In this document: positions 9,991 to 19,934 of the stretch, piece by piece
How the letters are laid out: each line of letters starts with the position of its first letter
Position numbering within the stretch: the first letter of the stretch is position 1
Assembly: GCF_021922985.1 (NCBI RefSeq)
Contig: NZ_CP040788.1
Span: forward strand, 1,054,001 to 1,118,000
Origin: Clavibacter michiganensis subsp. tessellarius
GTDB lineage: Bacteria > Actinomycetota > Actinomycetes > Actinomycetales > Microbacteriaceae
Direction of reading: 5' to 3'
Length of the DNA: 64,000 nt
Position numbers and translations under genes: made by a program
The notes under the pieces: generated by a model
What the model was told of the DNA's origin: nothing
The model's database searches: none
The model's input: the letters and a program-made list of their open reading frames with translations, nothing else

Positions 9991-10024
9991 GGCTCCGGCC
10001 CGACGGCACCCGGGCCGGGGAGCC
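9991..10024 (-). terminator. glgA terminator hairpin
   Basis: GGCTCCGGCCCG (9991-10002) pairs with CGGGCC and GGAGCC in 10011-10024, with a two-base bulge and an eight-base loop. It starts two bases after the glgA stop. Confidence 0.6.
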
Positions 10025-10026
10025 GG

Positions 10027-11211
10027 TCAGCGGAGGATCGACGCGTAGATCGCCTCGGTCTGCCGGGCGATCCGGTCCCAGCCGAACTCGCGCTCGGCGC
10101 GCGCCCGGCCGGCCTCGCCCATGCGGCGGGCGGCGTCGGGATCCGCGACGACCTCGATGAGCGCGGCGGCGAGGTCGCGGACGAAGCGCTCGGGGTCGGT
10201 GGGCGTTCCCGTGCCGTCGGTGGCCTGGTCGATGGGGACGAGCCGGCCGGTGACGCCGTCGTCGACGACCTCGGGGATCCCGCCCGTGGCGGTGCCGACG
10301 ACGGGCGCGCCGCACGCCATCGCCTCGAGGTTCACGATGCCGAGCGGCTCGTAGACCGACGGGCAGACGAAGACCGTGCCGGCGGTGAGCACGGCGGAGA
10401 GCTCGCGGCGCGGCAGCAGGCGGTCGATCCAGACGACGCCCGAGCGCTCCTCCTGGAGGCCGCGGACGAGGGCCGTCACCTCCTCCATGATCTGCGGGGT
10501 GTCGGGCGCGCCGGCGCACAGCACCATCTGCACGTCGGCGGGCAGGAGCGCGGCCGCGCGCAGCAGGTACGGCAGGCCCTTCTGGCGGGTGATGCGGCCG
10601 ACGAACACGACCGACGGCCGCGACGGGTCGATGCCGAGGGAGCGCACGAGCTCGTCGTCGTGCACGGGCGCCCAGGCCTCGAGGTCGATGCCGTTGTAGA
10701 CGGTGTGCACGCGCGCATCGTCGAGCGCGGGGTACGAGCGGAGGATGTCGCGCTTCATGCCGTCGCTCACGGCGATGACGGCGTCGGCCGCCTCGTACGC
10801 CGTGCGCTCGATCCAGCTGGAGACGCGGTAGCCGCCGCCCAGCTGCTCGGCCTTCCACGGACGAAGCGGCTCGAGGCTGTGGGCCGTGACGACGTGCGGG
10901 ATGCCGTGCAGCATCGACGCGACGTGGCCCGCGTGGTTCGCGTACCAGGTGTGGGAGTGCACCACGTCGGCGCCGGCGACGTCGCTCGCGATGGCGAGGT
11001 CGACGGCCATGGTCTGCAGGGTCGCGTTGGCGCCCGCGAGCTCCGACGGCACGGGGTAGGAGAAGACGCCGGGCTCGTCGCGCGGCGCCCCGAACGCCCG
11101 GACCACGACCTCGGTCCGCTGCCGCATCGCCTTCACGAGCTCCGTGACGTGCACCCCGGCACCCCCGTAGACCTCGGGCGGATACTCCTTGGTGATCACG
11201 TCTGCTCGCAT
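10027..11211 (-). CDS. glgA: Actinobacterial glycogen synthase / maltose-1-phosphate synthase (GT4)
   Basis: A 394-residue GT4 enzyme starting [22 protein letters not shown]. It is of the short actinobacterial type; its mycobacterial counterpart (GlgM), also divergent from glgC, uses ADP-glucose and glucose-1-phosphate to make alpha-maltose-1-phosphate, while older annotation calls the family glycogen synthase. The donor motif [19 protein letters not shown] is present, as is [14 protein letters not shown] at the start of the second domain. The ATG at 11209-11211 fits the conserved N-terminus and lies seven bases after a TAGCGT -10 box. Which product it makes here depends on whether glgE exists elsewhere. 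Confidence 0.88.
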   Translation of the reverse strand: MRADVITKEYPPEVYGGAGVHVTELVKAMRQRTEVVVRAFGAPRDEPGVFSYPVPSELAGANATLQTMAVDLAIASDVAGADVVHSHTWYANHAGHVASMLHGIPHVVTAHSLEPLRPWKAEQLGGGYRVSSWIERTAYEAADAVIAVSDGMKRDILRSYPALDDARVHTVYNGIDLEAWAPVHDDELVRSLGIDPSRPSVVFVGRITRQKGLPYLLRAAALLPADVQMVLCAGAPDTPQIMEEVTALVRGLQEERSGVVWIDRLLPRRELSAVLTAGTVFVCPSVYEPLGIVNLEAMACGAPVVGTATGGIPEVVDDGVTGRLVPIDQATDGTGTPTDPERFVRDLAAALIEVVADPDAARRMGEAGRARAEREFGWDRIARQTEAIYASILR

Positions 11212-11218
11212 TCGTCGA

Positions 11219-11251
11219 ACGCTAGTACATGCCCTGCGGTGCATCTACGCT
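11219..11251. promoter_or_regulatory. Back-to-back -10 boxes of divergent glgA and glgC
   Basis: The gap between the two ATG codons is only 46 bp. Minus-strand TAGCGT (11219-11224) is seven bases before the glgA ATG, and plus-strand TACGCT (11246-11251) is six bases before the glgC ATG. Both messages look leaderless. Each -35 region would lie within the other gene's promoter or start, so the two promoters probably compete for polymerase. Confidence 0.5.
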
Positions 11252-11257
11252 GGGGCA

Positions 11258-12499
11258 ATGGCATCGAAGAAGATCTTTGGAATCGTGCTCGCCGGCGGCG
11301 AGGGCAAGAGGCTCATGCCGCTCACCGCGGACCGCGCCAAGCCCGCCGTCCCGTTCGGCGGCCAGTACCGGCTCATCGACTTCGCGCTCTCCAACCTCAT
11401 CAACTCGGGGCTGACGCAGATCGTCGTGCTGACGCAGTACAAGTCGCACTCGCTCGACCGCCACGTGTCGCAGACCTGGCGCCTCAACCAGATGCTCAAC
11501 TCCTACATCGCCTCGGTCCCCGCCCAGCAGCGCCTCGGCAAGCGCTGGTTCAGCGGCTCGGCCGACGCCATCCTGCAGAGCCTCAACCTCATCAACGACG
11601 AGAAGCCCGACATCGTCGTCGTGGTGGGCGCGGACCACGTGTACCGCATGGACTTCAGCCAGATGATCGACGCGCACATCGCGTCGGGCCACGGCGCGAC
11701 GGTCGCCGCCATCCGCCAGCCCATCGAGCTGGCCGACCAGTTCGGCGTGATCGACGTGGACCCGGCGAACCCCTACGCGATCCGCGCGTTCCTCGAGAAG
11801 CCGAAGGACCCGCAGGGCCTCGACGACTCCCCCGGCGAGGTGCTCGCCTCCATGGGCAACTACGTCTTCGACACCGACCAGCTCATCGACGCGGTGCGCC
11901 GCGACGGCGAGAACCCCGAGTCCGCGCACGACATGGGCGGCGACATCGTCCCGTGGTTCGTGGAGCAGGGGAACGCGGGCGTCTACGACCTCAACCGCAA
12001 CGAGGTCCCCGGCGCCAACGACCGCGACCGCTACTACTGGCGCGACGTCGGCACGATCGAGTCGTTCTTCGACGCGCACCAGGACCTCATCTCGGCGCTG
12101 CCGGTGTTCAACCTCTACAACAAGGACTGGCCGATCTTCAGCCAGCAGCTCAACAGCCCGCCGGCGAAGTTCGTCCGCGACGCCCAGGGCAACACGGGCA
12201 CGATGATCGACTCCATCACCTCGCTGGGCGGCGTCATCAGCGGCGCCCACGTGGAGCGCAGCGTCCTCGGACCGTGGGTCATCGCCGAGTCGCAGGCGCG
12301 CATCGTCGACTCCATCGTGTTCGACAAGGTGCACATCGGGGCCGGCGCGGTCATCAGCCGCGCCATCCTCGACAAGGACGTCGAGGTCGAGCCCGGCGCC
12401 ACCGTCGGCGTGGACCACGACCGCGACCGCGCGCGCGGCTTCACGGTCACCGACGGCGGGATCACCGTCGTGGGCAAGGGCGTGCGCGTCACCCCGTGA
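11258..12499 (+). CDS. glgC: Glucose-1-phosphate adenylyltransferase (ADP-glucose pyrophosphorylase)
   Basis: A 413-residue enzyme making ADP-glucose from ATP and glucose-1-phosphate, the committed step of glycogen synthesis. The nucleotidyltransferase signature [20 protein letters not shown] is at about 12-31, followed by [10 protein letters not shown] and DHVYRMD; the C-terminal third is a left-handed beta-helix with hexad repeats (the [16 protein letters not shown] region), the usual allosteric domain. The ATG at 11258 follows a -10 box by six bases and begins the conserved [14 protein letters not shown]; the upstream in-frame extension would run back through the glgA start. It overlaps serB by four bases. 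Confidence 0.96.
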   Translation: MASKKIFGIVLAGGEGKRLMPLTADRAKPAVPFGGQYRLIDFALSNLINSGLTQIVVLTQYKSHSLDRHVSQTWRLNQMLNSYIASVPAQQRLGKRWFSGSADAILQSLNLINDEKPDIVVVVGADHVYRMDFSQMIDAHIASGHGATVAAIRQPIELADQFGVIDVDPANPYAIRAFLEKPKDPQGLDDSPGEVLASMGNYVFDTDQLIDAVRRDGENPESAHDMGGDIVPWFVEQGNAGVYDLNRNEVPGANDRDRYYWRDVGTIESFFDAHQDLISALPVFNLYNKDWPIFSQQLNSPPAKFVRDAQGNTGTMIDSITSLGGVISGAHVERSVLGPWVIAESQARIVDSIVFDKVHIGAGAVISRAILDKDVEVEPGATVGVDHDRDRARGFTVTDGGITVVGKGVRVTP

Positions 12500-13194
12500 G
12501 CGCCGTCCTCCCCCTGACGCCACCCGCGACGGCCGCGTCCGAGCCGCGGTCGGCGCGCCCGCGCATGCTCGTCGTGCTCGACGTCGACTCCACGCTCATC
12601 GAGGACGAGGCGATCGAGCTGCTGGCCGCGGAGGCGGGCTCGCTCGACGAGGTCGCCGACGTCACCGAGCGGGCGATGCGGGGCGAGCTCGACTTCGCCG
12701 AGAGCCTCCGCTCCCGCGTGCGCACGCTGGCGGGCCTGCCGGAGTCGGTGCACGCCATCGTCGGAGCGCGGATCCGCGTCACGCCGGGCGCCGAGCGGCT
12801 CGTGGCCGGGCTGCACGACGCCGGCCACGCGGTGGCCGTCGTCTCCGGCGGCTTCCACGAGCTGCTGGATCCCCTCGCCGAGCGGCTCGGACTCGACCTC
12901 TGGCGCGCGAACCGGCTGGAGACCGCCGACGGGCGCCTCACGGGACGCGTCACCGGACCCGTCATCGACGCCGCGGCGAAGCGCGCCGCCGTCGAGGAGT
13001 GGAGCGCCGGGCTCGGCATCCCGCTCTCCCGCGTGGTCGCCGTGGGCGACGGCGCCAACGACCTCGAGATGATGGCCGTCGCCGGCCTCTCCGTCGCCTT
13101 CGACGCGAAGCCGGCCGTCCGCGCGCGCGCCGACGTCTGCGTCGACCGTCGCGACCTCGCGCAGGTGCTCGCGCTCCTCGGCCTCCCCCGCTGA
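12496..13194 (+). CDS. serB: Phosphoserine phosphatase
   Basis: A 232-residue HAD-superfamily phosphatase that completes serine synthesis by dephosphorylating phosphoserine. Motif I is DVDST with D29 (nucleophile) and D31, followed by LIEDE, which is characteristic of SerB; motif II is VSGGF and motif III/IV is [11 protein letters not shown]. There is no N-terminal ACT domain, unlike longer SerB forms. The GTG start overlaps the glgC stop by four bases, implying translational coupling to glycogen synthesis, an unusual pairing. It converges on the aminoglycoside-phosphotransferase-like gene. Confidence 0.92.
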   Translation: MSAVLPLTPPATAASEPRSARPRMLVVLDVDSTLIEDEAIELLAAEAGSLDEVADVTERAMRGELDFAESLRSRVRTLAGLPESVHAIVGARIRVTPGAERLVAGLHDAGHAVAVVSGGFHELLDPLAERLGLDLWRANRLETADGRLTGRVTGPVIDAAAKRAAVEEWSAGLGIPLSRVVAVGDGANDLEMMAVAGLSVAFDAKPAVRARADVCVDRRDLAQVLALLGLPR

Positions 13195-13221
13195 CGCCCG
13201 GCCGATCCGCGCGTCGCCGCC

Positions 13222-14178
13222 TCAGCCGGTGACGACCGCCCGGGCGATGGCCACGAGCTGCGCGATGTTCGCGGGCATCCGCTCGCGCTCGGACGGCAGG
13301 CTCGCGAGGTGCGTGACGTTGTCGAGGTACGCCAGGAAGATGAACGCGCCGAAGCGCTCGTCCGGGACGCCCGTGCTGCCGCCCGCCGCCGTGTAGGCGC
13401 TGTGGAACTGGGCGCGCTGCCGCGGCGCGAGGTACATGATCGCGGCCGCGACGTCGAGCCCGGCGGGCCCCAGCCCGCAGCGGTCGAAGTCGATGACGGA
13501 CGCGCCCGCGGGACCCTGGATGAGGTTGCCCGGGTGGTAGTCGCCGTGCACCATGATCGGCGGGCCCGCCTGCGCGAGCGTGGCCCGCAGCTCCTCGACG
13601 GCGCCCGCGAGCGCGGCGGCGGTGGATCCGTCGGCCATGATCCCGGGATACCCGTCCGCCAGCCGCTCCAGCCGGAAGGCGGCGTAGTCGGCGTCGTAGC
13701 GCCGGCGGCGCGACGCGAGCGCGACCGCCTGCGGATCCGCCCCCGCGGAGTGCAGGGACGCCAGCGCCTCGGCGAACGGCCCCGCATCCGACGACGCGGG
13801 GAGGCTGCTCAGCATGTCGCCGTCGTGCCAGGTGAGGAGGCTCGCGAGCCGCAGCTCGACCCGGTCCCCCGACGCGCCCGTCACCGCGCGGCGCAGGCCG
13901 ACCTCGTCGTCGTCCGGCACGGCGGCCTCGACCGTGGCCGTCCAGGCGCCGTCGCGCGTGCGCTGCGGCACGGGGACCGAGGGCCCGCCGCGCTCGGCGA
14001 GCAGGGCCAGCCAGTCGAGCTCGAGGTCGATCTCGTGGGGCTTCCGCCGGGCGACGTGCAGGCGGAGCAGGTACCGGGATCCGCCGTCGACGTCCACGCG
14101 GTACGCGTGGTTGTGCGTGGCCCCCAGCTCGGTGAGCGCGGCGGGACCGAGGTCCCACGCGGCCAGGAGGTCGGACAC
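13222..14178 (-). CDS. Phosphotransferase, APH/choline-kinase-like fold
   Basis: A 318-residue protein of the aminoglycoside phosphotransferase superfamily. The catalytic loop is MVHGDYHPGNLI (Brenner motif HGDxHxxN) and the metal-binding Asp is in VIDFDRCGLGP. The N-terminal lobe has LRLHVARRK with the ATP-contacting lysine region. The family covers small-molecule kinases (homoserine, choline, sugars) as well as antibiotic kinases, and nothing here points to resistance. The GTG at 14176-14178 was chosen for its GGGGGAG ribosome site; it lies 23 bases after the fabG-like stop, so the two form an operon. Confidence 0.82.
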   Translation of the reverse strand: MSDLLAAWDLGPAALTELGATHNHAYRVDVDGGSRYLLRLHVARRKPHEIDLELDWLALLAERGGPSVPVPQRTRDGAWTATVEAAVPDDDEVGLRRAVTGASGDRVELRLASLLTWHDGDMLSSLPASSDAGPFAEALASLHSAGADPQAVALASRRRRYDADYAAFRLERLADGYPGIMADGSTAAALAGAVEELRATLAQAGPPIMVHGDYHPGNLIQGPAGASVIDFDRCGLGPAGLDVAAAIMYLAPRQRAQFHSAYTAAGGSTGVPDERFGAFIFLAYLDNVTHLASLPSERERMPANIAQLVAIARAVVTG

Positions 14179-14201
14179 GGCCGTCTCCCCCGCGAGCGGG
14201 G

Positions 14202-14912
14202 TCAGTGGCCCATGCCGAGGCCGCCGTCGACGGGGATGACGGCGCCGGAGACGTACGCCGCCTCGTCCGACGCGATCCACGCGACGACGCCCGCGACCTC
14301 GGCCGCGGTGCCGTAGCGGCCGGCGGGGATGGACTTCCGGTACTCGGCCGCGGTCGCCTCGGGGAGCTCGGCCGTCATGTCGGTCTCGATGAAGCCGGGA
14401 GCCACGACGTTCGCGGTGATGCCGCGGCCGCCGAGCTCGCGCGTGACCGAGCGCGCGAGGCCCACCAGCCCGCTCTTGGACGCCGCGTAGTTGACCTGCC
14501 CGCCGGAGCCGTAGAGGCCGACGACGCTCGAGATGAGGACGATGCGGCCGAAGCGCGCCTTGAGCATGCCCTTCGACGCGCGCTTGACGACCCGGAACGC
14601 GCCGCCGAGGTTCGTGTCGACGACCTCGGTGAAGTCGGCGTCGCTCATGCGCATCATGAGGGTGTCGCGGGTGATGCCGGCGTTGGCGACCACGACCTCG
14701 ACGGGCCCGTACGCGGCCTCGACCTCCGTGAACGCGGCGTCGACGGACGCGGCGTCCGTGACGTCGGCGCGGACGGTGAGGCTGCCGGCAGGGCCCTCGC
14801 CCGACCGGGCGGTGACGGCGACGCGGTGGCCCCGGCGGAGCATCTCCTCCGCGATCGCGAACCCGATCCCCCTGTTGCCTCCGGTGACGAGGACGGTGCG
14901 TGCAGTGCTCAT
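14202..14912 (-). CDS. fabG: 3-oxoacyl-ACP reductase-like short-chain dehydrogenase
   Basis: A 236-residue SDR enzyme. The NADP-binding motif TGGNRGIG is at 10-17, NAGI near 77-80, and the catalytic set S129, Y142, K146 is intact (ISSVVGLYGSGGQVNYAASK). The C-terminus PGFIETDMT and DGGLGMGH match FabG, which reduces 3-oxoacyl-ACP in fatty-acid elongation; other SDR roles are possible since no fab gene adjoins. The ATG has a GGAAGG ribosome site, and a TAGGCT -10 box lies 46 bases upstream. It heads an operon with the phosphotransferase gene. Confidence 0.85.
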   Translation of the reverse strand: MSTARTVLVTGGNRGIGFAIAEEMLRRGHRVAVTARSGEGPAGSLTVRADVTDAASVDAAFTEVEAAYGPVEVVVANAGITRDTLMMRMSDADFTEVVDTNLGGAFRVVKRASKGMLKARFGRIVLISSVVGLYGSGGQVNYAASKSGLVGLARSVTRELGGRGITANVVAPGFIETDMTAELPEATAAEYRKSIPAGRYGTAAEVAGVVAWIASDEAAYVSGAVIPVDGGLGMGH

Positions 14913-14958
14913 GGGGGACCTTCCATTACGGCTCGGCGGGGGCTCGCGGACGCGGACG

Positions 14959-14984
14959 AGCCTATCGGTGGCCGGGCGTACCCT
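14959..14984. promoter_or_regulatory. Divergent -10 boxes of fabG and the DUF3099 operon
   Basis: Minus-strand TAGGCT (14959-14964) serves fabG and plus-strand TACCCT (14979-14984) serves the DUF3099-SURF1 operon. They are 14 bp apart in a 119-bp divergent gap. Confidence 0.4.
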
Positions 14985-15031
14985 GGTCCCGATGGGGCGC
15001 GCGACGTGCCCTCGAAGGACGCCAACCACGC

Positions 15032-15520
15032 ATGCCAGCCTCGCAGCAATCGGTCACCAGCCTCCCCCGGTCCCCGCAGGAGGATCGCCACGCCCGCATG
15101 GTGAAGTACACCATCGCGATGAGCATCAGGATGGTCTGCATCCTCTCCTGCCTCTTCCTCCAGGGCTGGTGGCTCGCCGTCGCGGCCGTCGGCGCCGTCG
15201 TGCTCCCCTACTTCGCGGTCATCCTCGCGAACGTGGGCGGCAACCAGGGAACCGCGGTCGAGCGTCCGGGCGGCGTGATCGTCGTCTCCGCGCGGCACTC
15301 GGGCTTCCCGCCGCCGGCCGAGCCGTACGTCCCGTCCGAGCCGTTCACGATGTCGGAGCCGTACGCGCCGTCGGAGCCGTTCCGCTCCTCCGAGCCCTTC
15401 ACGACGCCCGAGCCCTTCACCACGTACGAGACCGGCCGCGCCCCCGCGCCGCGCCCGGACGCCGCCCGCCCCGCATCGGCCGCCGAGCCGGGCGTGCCCG
15501 ACTCCCCGACCGACGCGTGA
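15032..15520 (+). CDS. DUF3099-type two-helix membrane protein with EP[FY] hexad-repeat tail
   Basis: A 162-residue protein. Two hydrophobic segments (about 28-46 and 48-67) form a hairpin in the membrane, as in the DUF3099 family common in actinobacteria; its function is not known. Residues 96-131 are six back-to-back six-residue repeats, each with Glu-Pro-Phe or Glu-Pro-Tyr at the same place, followed by a Pro/Ala-rich tail. The ATG has GAAGGA upstream. It heads an operon with the Cys/His protein and SURF1, each joined by four-base overlaps, which hints at a role in cytochrome oxidase assembly or membrane maturation. Confidence 0.75.
   Translation: MPASQQSVTSLPRSPQEDRHARMVKYTIAMSIRMVCILSCLFLQGWWLAVAAVGAVVLPYFAVILANVGGNQGTAVERPGGVIVVSARHSGFPPPAEPYVPSEPFTMSEPYAPSEPFRSSEPFTTPEPFTTYETGRAPAPRPDAARPASAAEPGVPDSPTDA
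15317..15424 (+). repeat. Six tandem 18-bp coding repeats (hexapeptide xEP[FY]xx)
   Basis: Inside the DUF3099 gene, codons 96-131 read as six 18-bp units. Each unit has the pattern x-Glu-Pro-aromatic-x-x, with Phe in four units and Tyr in two. Codons differ between units, so the period is kept at the protein level. Confidence 0.85.
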
Positions 15521-15771
15521 GCGGGCTCGCCTCCTGGGGGCTCGGCTCCGGCCCGTCCCCCGACGTCGTCGAGTGCTCGCGCGCCGGCTGCCGGGCGGAC
15601 GCCGCCTGGCGGGTCGAGTGGCGGAACCCGCGGATCCACGGGGTCGAGCGCGTCAAGACCTGGACGGCCTGCGACGAGCACGTCGACTTCCTCCGCGACT
15701 TCCTCGCCGGCCGCGACTTCCCGGTGCGGGTCGCCGCCGTCGACGCACCCGTCGAGGGGGCGATCGCGTGA
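15517..15771 (+). CDS. Small conserved-looking Cys/His protein, function unknown
   Basis: I do not recognise this 84-residue protein. It has Cys at 20, 25 and 53 and His at 56 in the pattern C-x4-C ... C-D-E-H, which could bind one zinc or iron. There is no signal peptide or membrane segment. The GTG start was chosen because it overlaps the DUF3099 stop by four bases, and its own stop overlaps the SURF1 start by four bases. This double coupling strongly supports a real gene working with SURF1. A metal-handling helper in cytochrome oxidase assembly is an inference only. Confidence 0.7.
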   Translation: MSGLASWGLGSGPSPDVVECSRAGCRADAAWRVEWRNPRIHGVERVKTWTACDEHVDFLRDFLAGRDFPVRVAAVDAPVEGAIA

Positions 15772-16613
15772 GCCGCTGGCGCTTCGTCCTCAACCGCCGA
15801 TGGGCGGGCTACCTGCTCGTGGCCGTGGTGTTCTCCATCGCCTGCGTGCTGCTCAGCCACTGGCAGTTCGCGCGCCGCGACGAGGCCCTCGCCGAGATCG
15901 CGAAGGTCGAGGACAACTGGGACCGCGCTCCCCAGCCGGTGGACCAGGTGCTCGCCGACACCTCCGCGTACGTCGACACGCAGAAGTGGACCCCCGTCTC
16001 GATGACGGGCACGTACCTCGTCGACCAGCAGATCCTCGCGCGCAACCGCCCCTTCAACGGCCAGCCCGGCTTCGAGGTCCTCACGCCGCTGCGCCTCGAG
16101 GACGGCCGGGTGTTCGTCGTGGACCGCGGGTGGGTGCCCATCGGCAACTCGCAGGACTCCCCCGACTCCGTGCCGGCTCCGCCCGCGGGCCAGGTCACCG
16201 TCACGGCGCGCCTCAAGGCCGGCGAGCCCGAGCTGCCGGGGCGCTCGGCTCCCGAGGGGCAGATCGCCACCGTGAACCTGCCCGACATCGCCGAGCGCGT
16301 CCAGGCGCCGACGTTCACGGGCGCGTACGGCCTGCTGATGTCGGAGGACCCCGCGCCCGCCGACGCCACGCCGTTCGCCACGCCGCGGCCGGAGGAGGAC
16401 GAGGGCCCGCACCTCTCCTACGCGTTCCAGTGGCTCGTGTTCGCGGTCATCGCGTTCGTGGGGCTCGGCGTCGCGATCCGCAACGAGTACCGCATCATCA
16501 ACCAGGACGACCCCGAGGAGCAGGACCGGGAGCGCGCCCGCCAGGCGAAGCGCGCGCGGAAGCAGCCCTCGGACGCCGACGTCGAGGACCGGATCCTCGA
16601 CGAGGCCCGCTGA
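15768..16613 (+). CDS. SURF1-family cytochrome oxidase assembly protein
   Basis: A 281-residue membrane protein with a helix near residues 12-31 (WAGYLLVAVVFSIACVLLSHW) and another near 222-243 (LSYAFQWLVFAVIAFVGLGVAI), the two-helix arrangement of SURF1/Shy1. Family motifs GxPGFEVLTPL and VDRGWVP are present between them. SURF1 helps insert heme A into subunit I of aa3 oxidase. The charged tail after 250 is cytoplasmic. The window also holds ctaA and ctaB for making heme A, though not adjacent. The GTG start overlaps the previous stop by four bases. Confidence 0.9.
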   Translation: MSRWRFVLNRRWAGYLLVAVVFSIACVLLSHWQFARRDEALAEIAKVEDNWDRAPQPVDQVLADTSAYVDTQKWTPVSMTGTYLVDQQILARNRPFNGQPGFEVLTPLRLEDGRVFVVDRGWVPIGNSQDSPDSVPAPPAGQVTVTARLKAGEPELPGRSAPEGQIATVNLPDIAERVQAPTFTGAYGLLMSEDPAPADATPFATPRPEEDEGPHLSYAFQWLVFAVIAFVGLGVAIRNEYRIINQDDPEEQDRERARQAKRARKQPSDADVEDRILDEAR

Positions 16614-16628
16614 GCCGATGCAACGGAG

Positions 16629-16656
16629 GCGGCCGCGCCCCGAGGGCGACGGCCGC
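16629..16656. terminator. Hairpin between convergent SURF1 and ABC-F genes
   Basis: GCGGCCG-CGCCC (16629-16640) pairs with GGGCG-A-CGGCCGC (16644-16656) with a one-base bulge and a three-base loop. It lies 15 bases after the SURF1 stop and 11 after the ABC-F stop. Confidence 0.6.
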
Positions 16657-16667
16657 GACCGGGTGGG

Positions 16668-18266
<1,599 letters not shown>

Positions 18267-18380
18267 GGTGAGGGGTCCTTCTGATCAGCGGATGTCCCAC
18301 GGTCCGTGGGATGAGGGCGACCCGCAGCAGAGGGGGTCGAGCCCGGTCGGTCGAGGGCGTCCATCGGACCCGACCGGTCC

Positions 18381-18386
18381 AGTGTA
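18381..18386 (-). promoter_or_regulatory. -10 box (TACACT) of the ABC-F gene
   Basis: TACACT on the minus strand about 115 bases before the GTG. The resulting leader is long for this window, room for attenuation as found before some ABC-F genes, but I see no clear leader peptide. Confidence 0.35.
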
Positions 18387-18439
18387 CGAGACGGCGGCGT
18401 CCGGACCCTCCCCGGACCGGGCGGGAGGGCGCCGACGCG

Positions 18440-18474
18440 ACGACGGCCCCACCCGGTGCGGGTGGGGCCGTCGT
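18440..18474 (-). terminator. suf operon terminator, 15-bp perfect stem
   Basis: ACGACGGCCCCACCC (18440-18454) pairs fully with 18460-18474 around a five-base loop, 23 bases after the sufT stop. Confidence 0.85.
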
Positions 18475-18497
18475 GGTCGGGCGACGCGGGGCGCGGA

Positions 18498-18833
18498 TCA
18501 GATGGAGAAGCCGAGGGCCCGCATCATGTCGCGGCCGTCGTCGGTGATCCGCTCGGGACCCCACGGCGGCATCCACACCCAGTTGATGCGGAACGCCGCC
18601 ACGACGCCGTCGAGCGCCTCCGCGGTCTGCTCCTCGAGCACGTCCGTCAGCGGGCAGCCCGCCGACGTCAGCGTCATGTGGATGATGAGGGCATCGTTCT
18701 CGTCGTCCCACGCGAGGTCGTAGATGAGCCCCAGGTCGACCACGTTGATCCCGAGCTCGGGATCCATGACGTCCTTGAGCGCCTCCTCGACCTCGTCGAA
18801 CTTGGCCGGGGTCAGCGTGCTCTGCGTGCTCAC
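18498..18833 (-). CDS. sufT: SufT-like metal-sulfur cluster assembly factor (DUF59)
   Basis: A 111-residue MIP18/DUF59 protein. It has the family core DPELGINVVDLGLIYDL and the conserved Cys in TSAGCPLTD that binds or transfers an Fe-S cluster to target proteins. Its place as last gene of the suf operon, overlapping the sufC stop by four bases, supports a role in cluster delivery. The C-terminal WMPPWGPERITDDGRDMM motif is typical of the actinobacterial members. GTG start. Confidence 0.9.
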   Translation of the reverse strand: MSTQSTLTPAKFDEVEEALKDVMDPELGINVVDLGLIYDLAWDDENDALIIHMTLTSAGCPLTDVLEEQTAEALDGVVAAFRINWVWMPPWGPERITDDGRDMMRALGFSI

Positions 18834-19600
18834 GCGTCCACCGTGGTCGAGGGGGTGAGGAAGCGGTCGTAGCCCTCCTCCTCGAGGCGGTCGGCCAGCT
18901 CGCGGCCGCCCTGCTCGGCGACGCGGCCCGCGACGAACACGTGCACGAAGTCGGGCTGGATGTAGCGGAGGATGCGCGTGTAGTGCGTGATGAGCAGGAG
19001 CCCGAGGCCCGTGTTCGCCTTCGCGCGGTTGACGCCCTCGGAGACGATCTTGAGCGCGTCGACGTCGAGGCCGGAGTCGGTCTCGTCGAGCACCGCGAAC
19101 TTCGGCTTGAGCAGCTCGAGCTGCAGCACCTCGTTGCGCTTCTTCTCGCCGCCGGAGAAGCCCTCGTTGACGTTGCGCTCGGCGAACGCGGGGTCCATCT
19201 TGAGCGCCGCCATGGAGGTGCGGACGTCCTTGATCCACCCGCGGATGGCCGGGGCCTCGCCGTCGATCGCGGTCTTGGCGGTGCGGAGGAAGTTCGTCGT
19301 GGTGACGCCCGGGATCTCGACCGGGTACTGCATGGCCAGGAAGAGACCCGCGCGGGCGCGCTCGTCCACCGTCATGTCGAGGACCTCGACGCCGTCGAGC
19401 GTGATGGAACCGGAGTCGACGTGGTACTTCGGGTGGCCCGAGATCGTGTACGCCAGCGTGGACTTTCCCGAGCCGTTGGGGCCCATGATCGCGTGGATCT
19501 CGCCCTCGTTGATCGTGAGGTCGACGCCCTTGAGGATCTGCTTGCGACCCTGCTCGGTGTCGACGCTGACGTGCAGGTCGGTGATGGTGAGAGTTGACAT
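18830..19600 (-). CDS. sufC: Fe-S cluster assembly ATPase SufC
   Basis: A 256-residue ABC ATPase that drives the SufBC2D scaffold. Walker A GPNGSGKS is at 40-47, the signature is the SufC-type FSGGEKKR, and Walker B is AVLDETDSGLD (Suf-specific, not DEP). The ATG has a weak ribosome site and lies 13 bases after the Rieske gene stop. It overlaps sufT by four bases. All residues needed for ATP hydrolysis are present. Confidence 0.96.
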   Translation of the reverse strand: MSTLTITDLHVSVDTEQGRKQILKGVDLTINEGEIHAIMGPNGSGKSTLAYTISGHPKYHVDSGSITLDGVEVLDMTVDERARAGLFLAMQYPVEIPGVTTTNFLRTAKTAIDGEAPAIRGWIKDVRTSMAALKMDPAFAERNVNEGFSGGEKKRNEVLQLELLKPKFAVLDETDSGLDVDALKIVSEGVNRAKANTGLGLLLITHYTRILRYIQPDFVHVFVAGRVAEQGGRELADRLEEEGYDRFLTPSTTVDA

Positions 19601-19613
19601 GCGTGCGGTTCCT

Positions 19614-19934
19614 CTAGCTCTTCGGGGTGGTGTCGATGTGGATGTCGCCGTCCACGATCGACACGGGGTAGACGGGGACGGGCTCGTACGCCGGCAGAGT
19701 GCGCGGCTTGCCCGTCTCGAGGGAGAACTTCGACCCGTGGGCCCAGCACTCGAGGGTGTCGCCCTCGACGAACCCCTCGGCCAGCGAGATGTCGCCGTGC
19801 GTGCAGGTGTCGCCGATGGCATGCACGGTGCCGGAGGAGTCCTTCACGAGCGCGATGGCGAGGCCCTCGATCTCGATGCGGAGCGCCTCGTTCTCGCCCA
19901 GCTCGTCGACGGCGCAGATGCGGACGGCGGTCAT
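19614..19934 (-). CDS. Rieske-type ferredoxin in the suf operon
   Basis: A 106-residue small Rieske [2Fe-2S] protein. The cluster ligands are in CTHGD (Cys and His) and CWAHGSKF (Cys and His), the C-x-H and C-x2-H pairs. It is often annotated as a dioxygenase ferredoxin subunit, but no dioxygenase is nearby; its place between sufD and sufC, overlapping the sufD stop by four bases, suggests it supplies electrons for Fe-S assembly or serves as a cluster acceptor. Such an insertion is common in actinobacterial suf operons. Confidence 0.88.
   Translation of the reverse strand: MTAVRICAVDELGENEALRIEIEGLAIALVKDSSGTVHAIGDTCTHGDISLAEGFVEGDTLECWAHGSKFSLETGKPRTLPAYEPVPVYPVSIVDGDIHIDTTPKS

Noticed and set aside
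9322..13194. 1290-codon open frame running through the ABC ATPase, glgA and glgC regions
   Set aside because: Only the last 232 codons (serB) make sense; the rest is antisense or out-of-frame composition noise.
13222..14178. Aminoglycoside resistance gene
   Set aside because: The APH-like fold alone does not show resistance; context and motifs fit a general small-molecule kinase.
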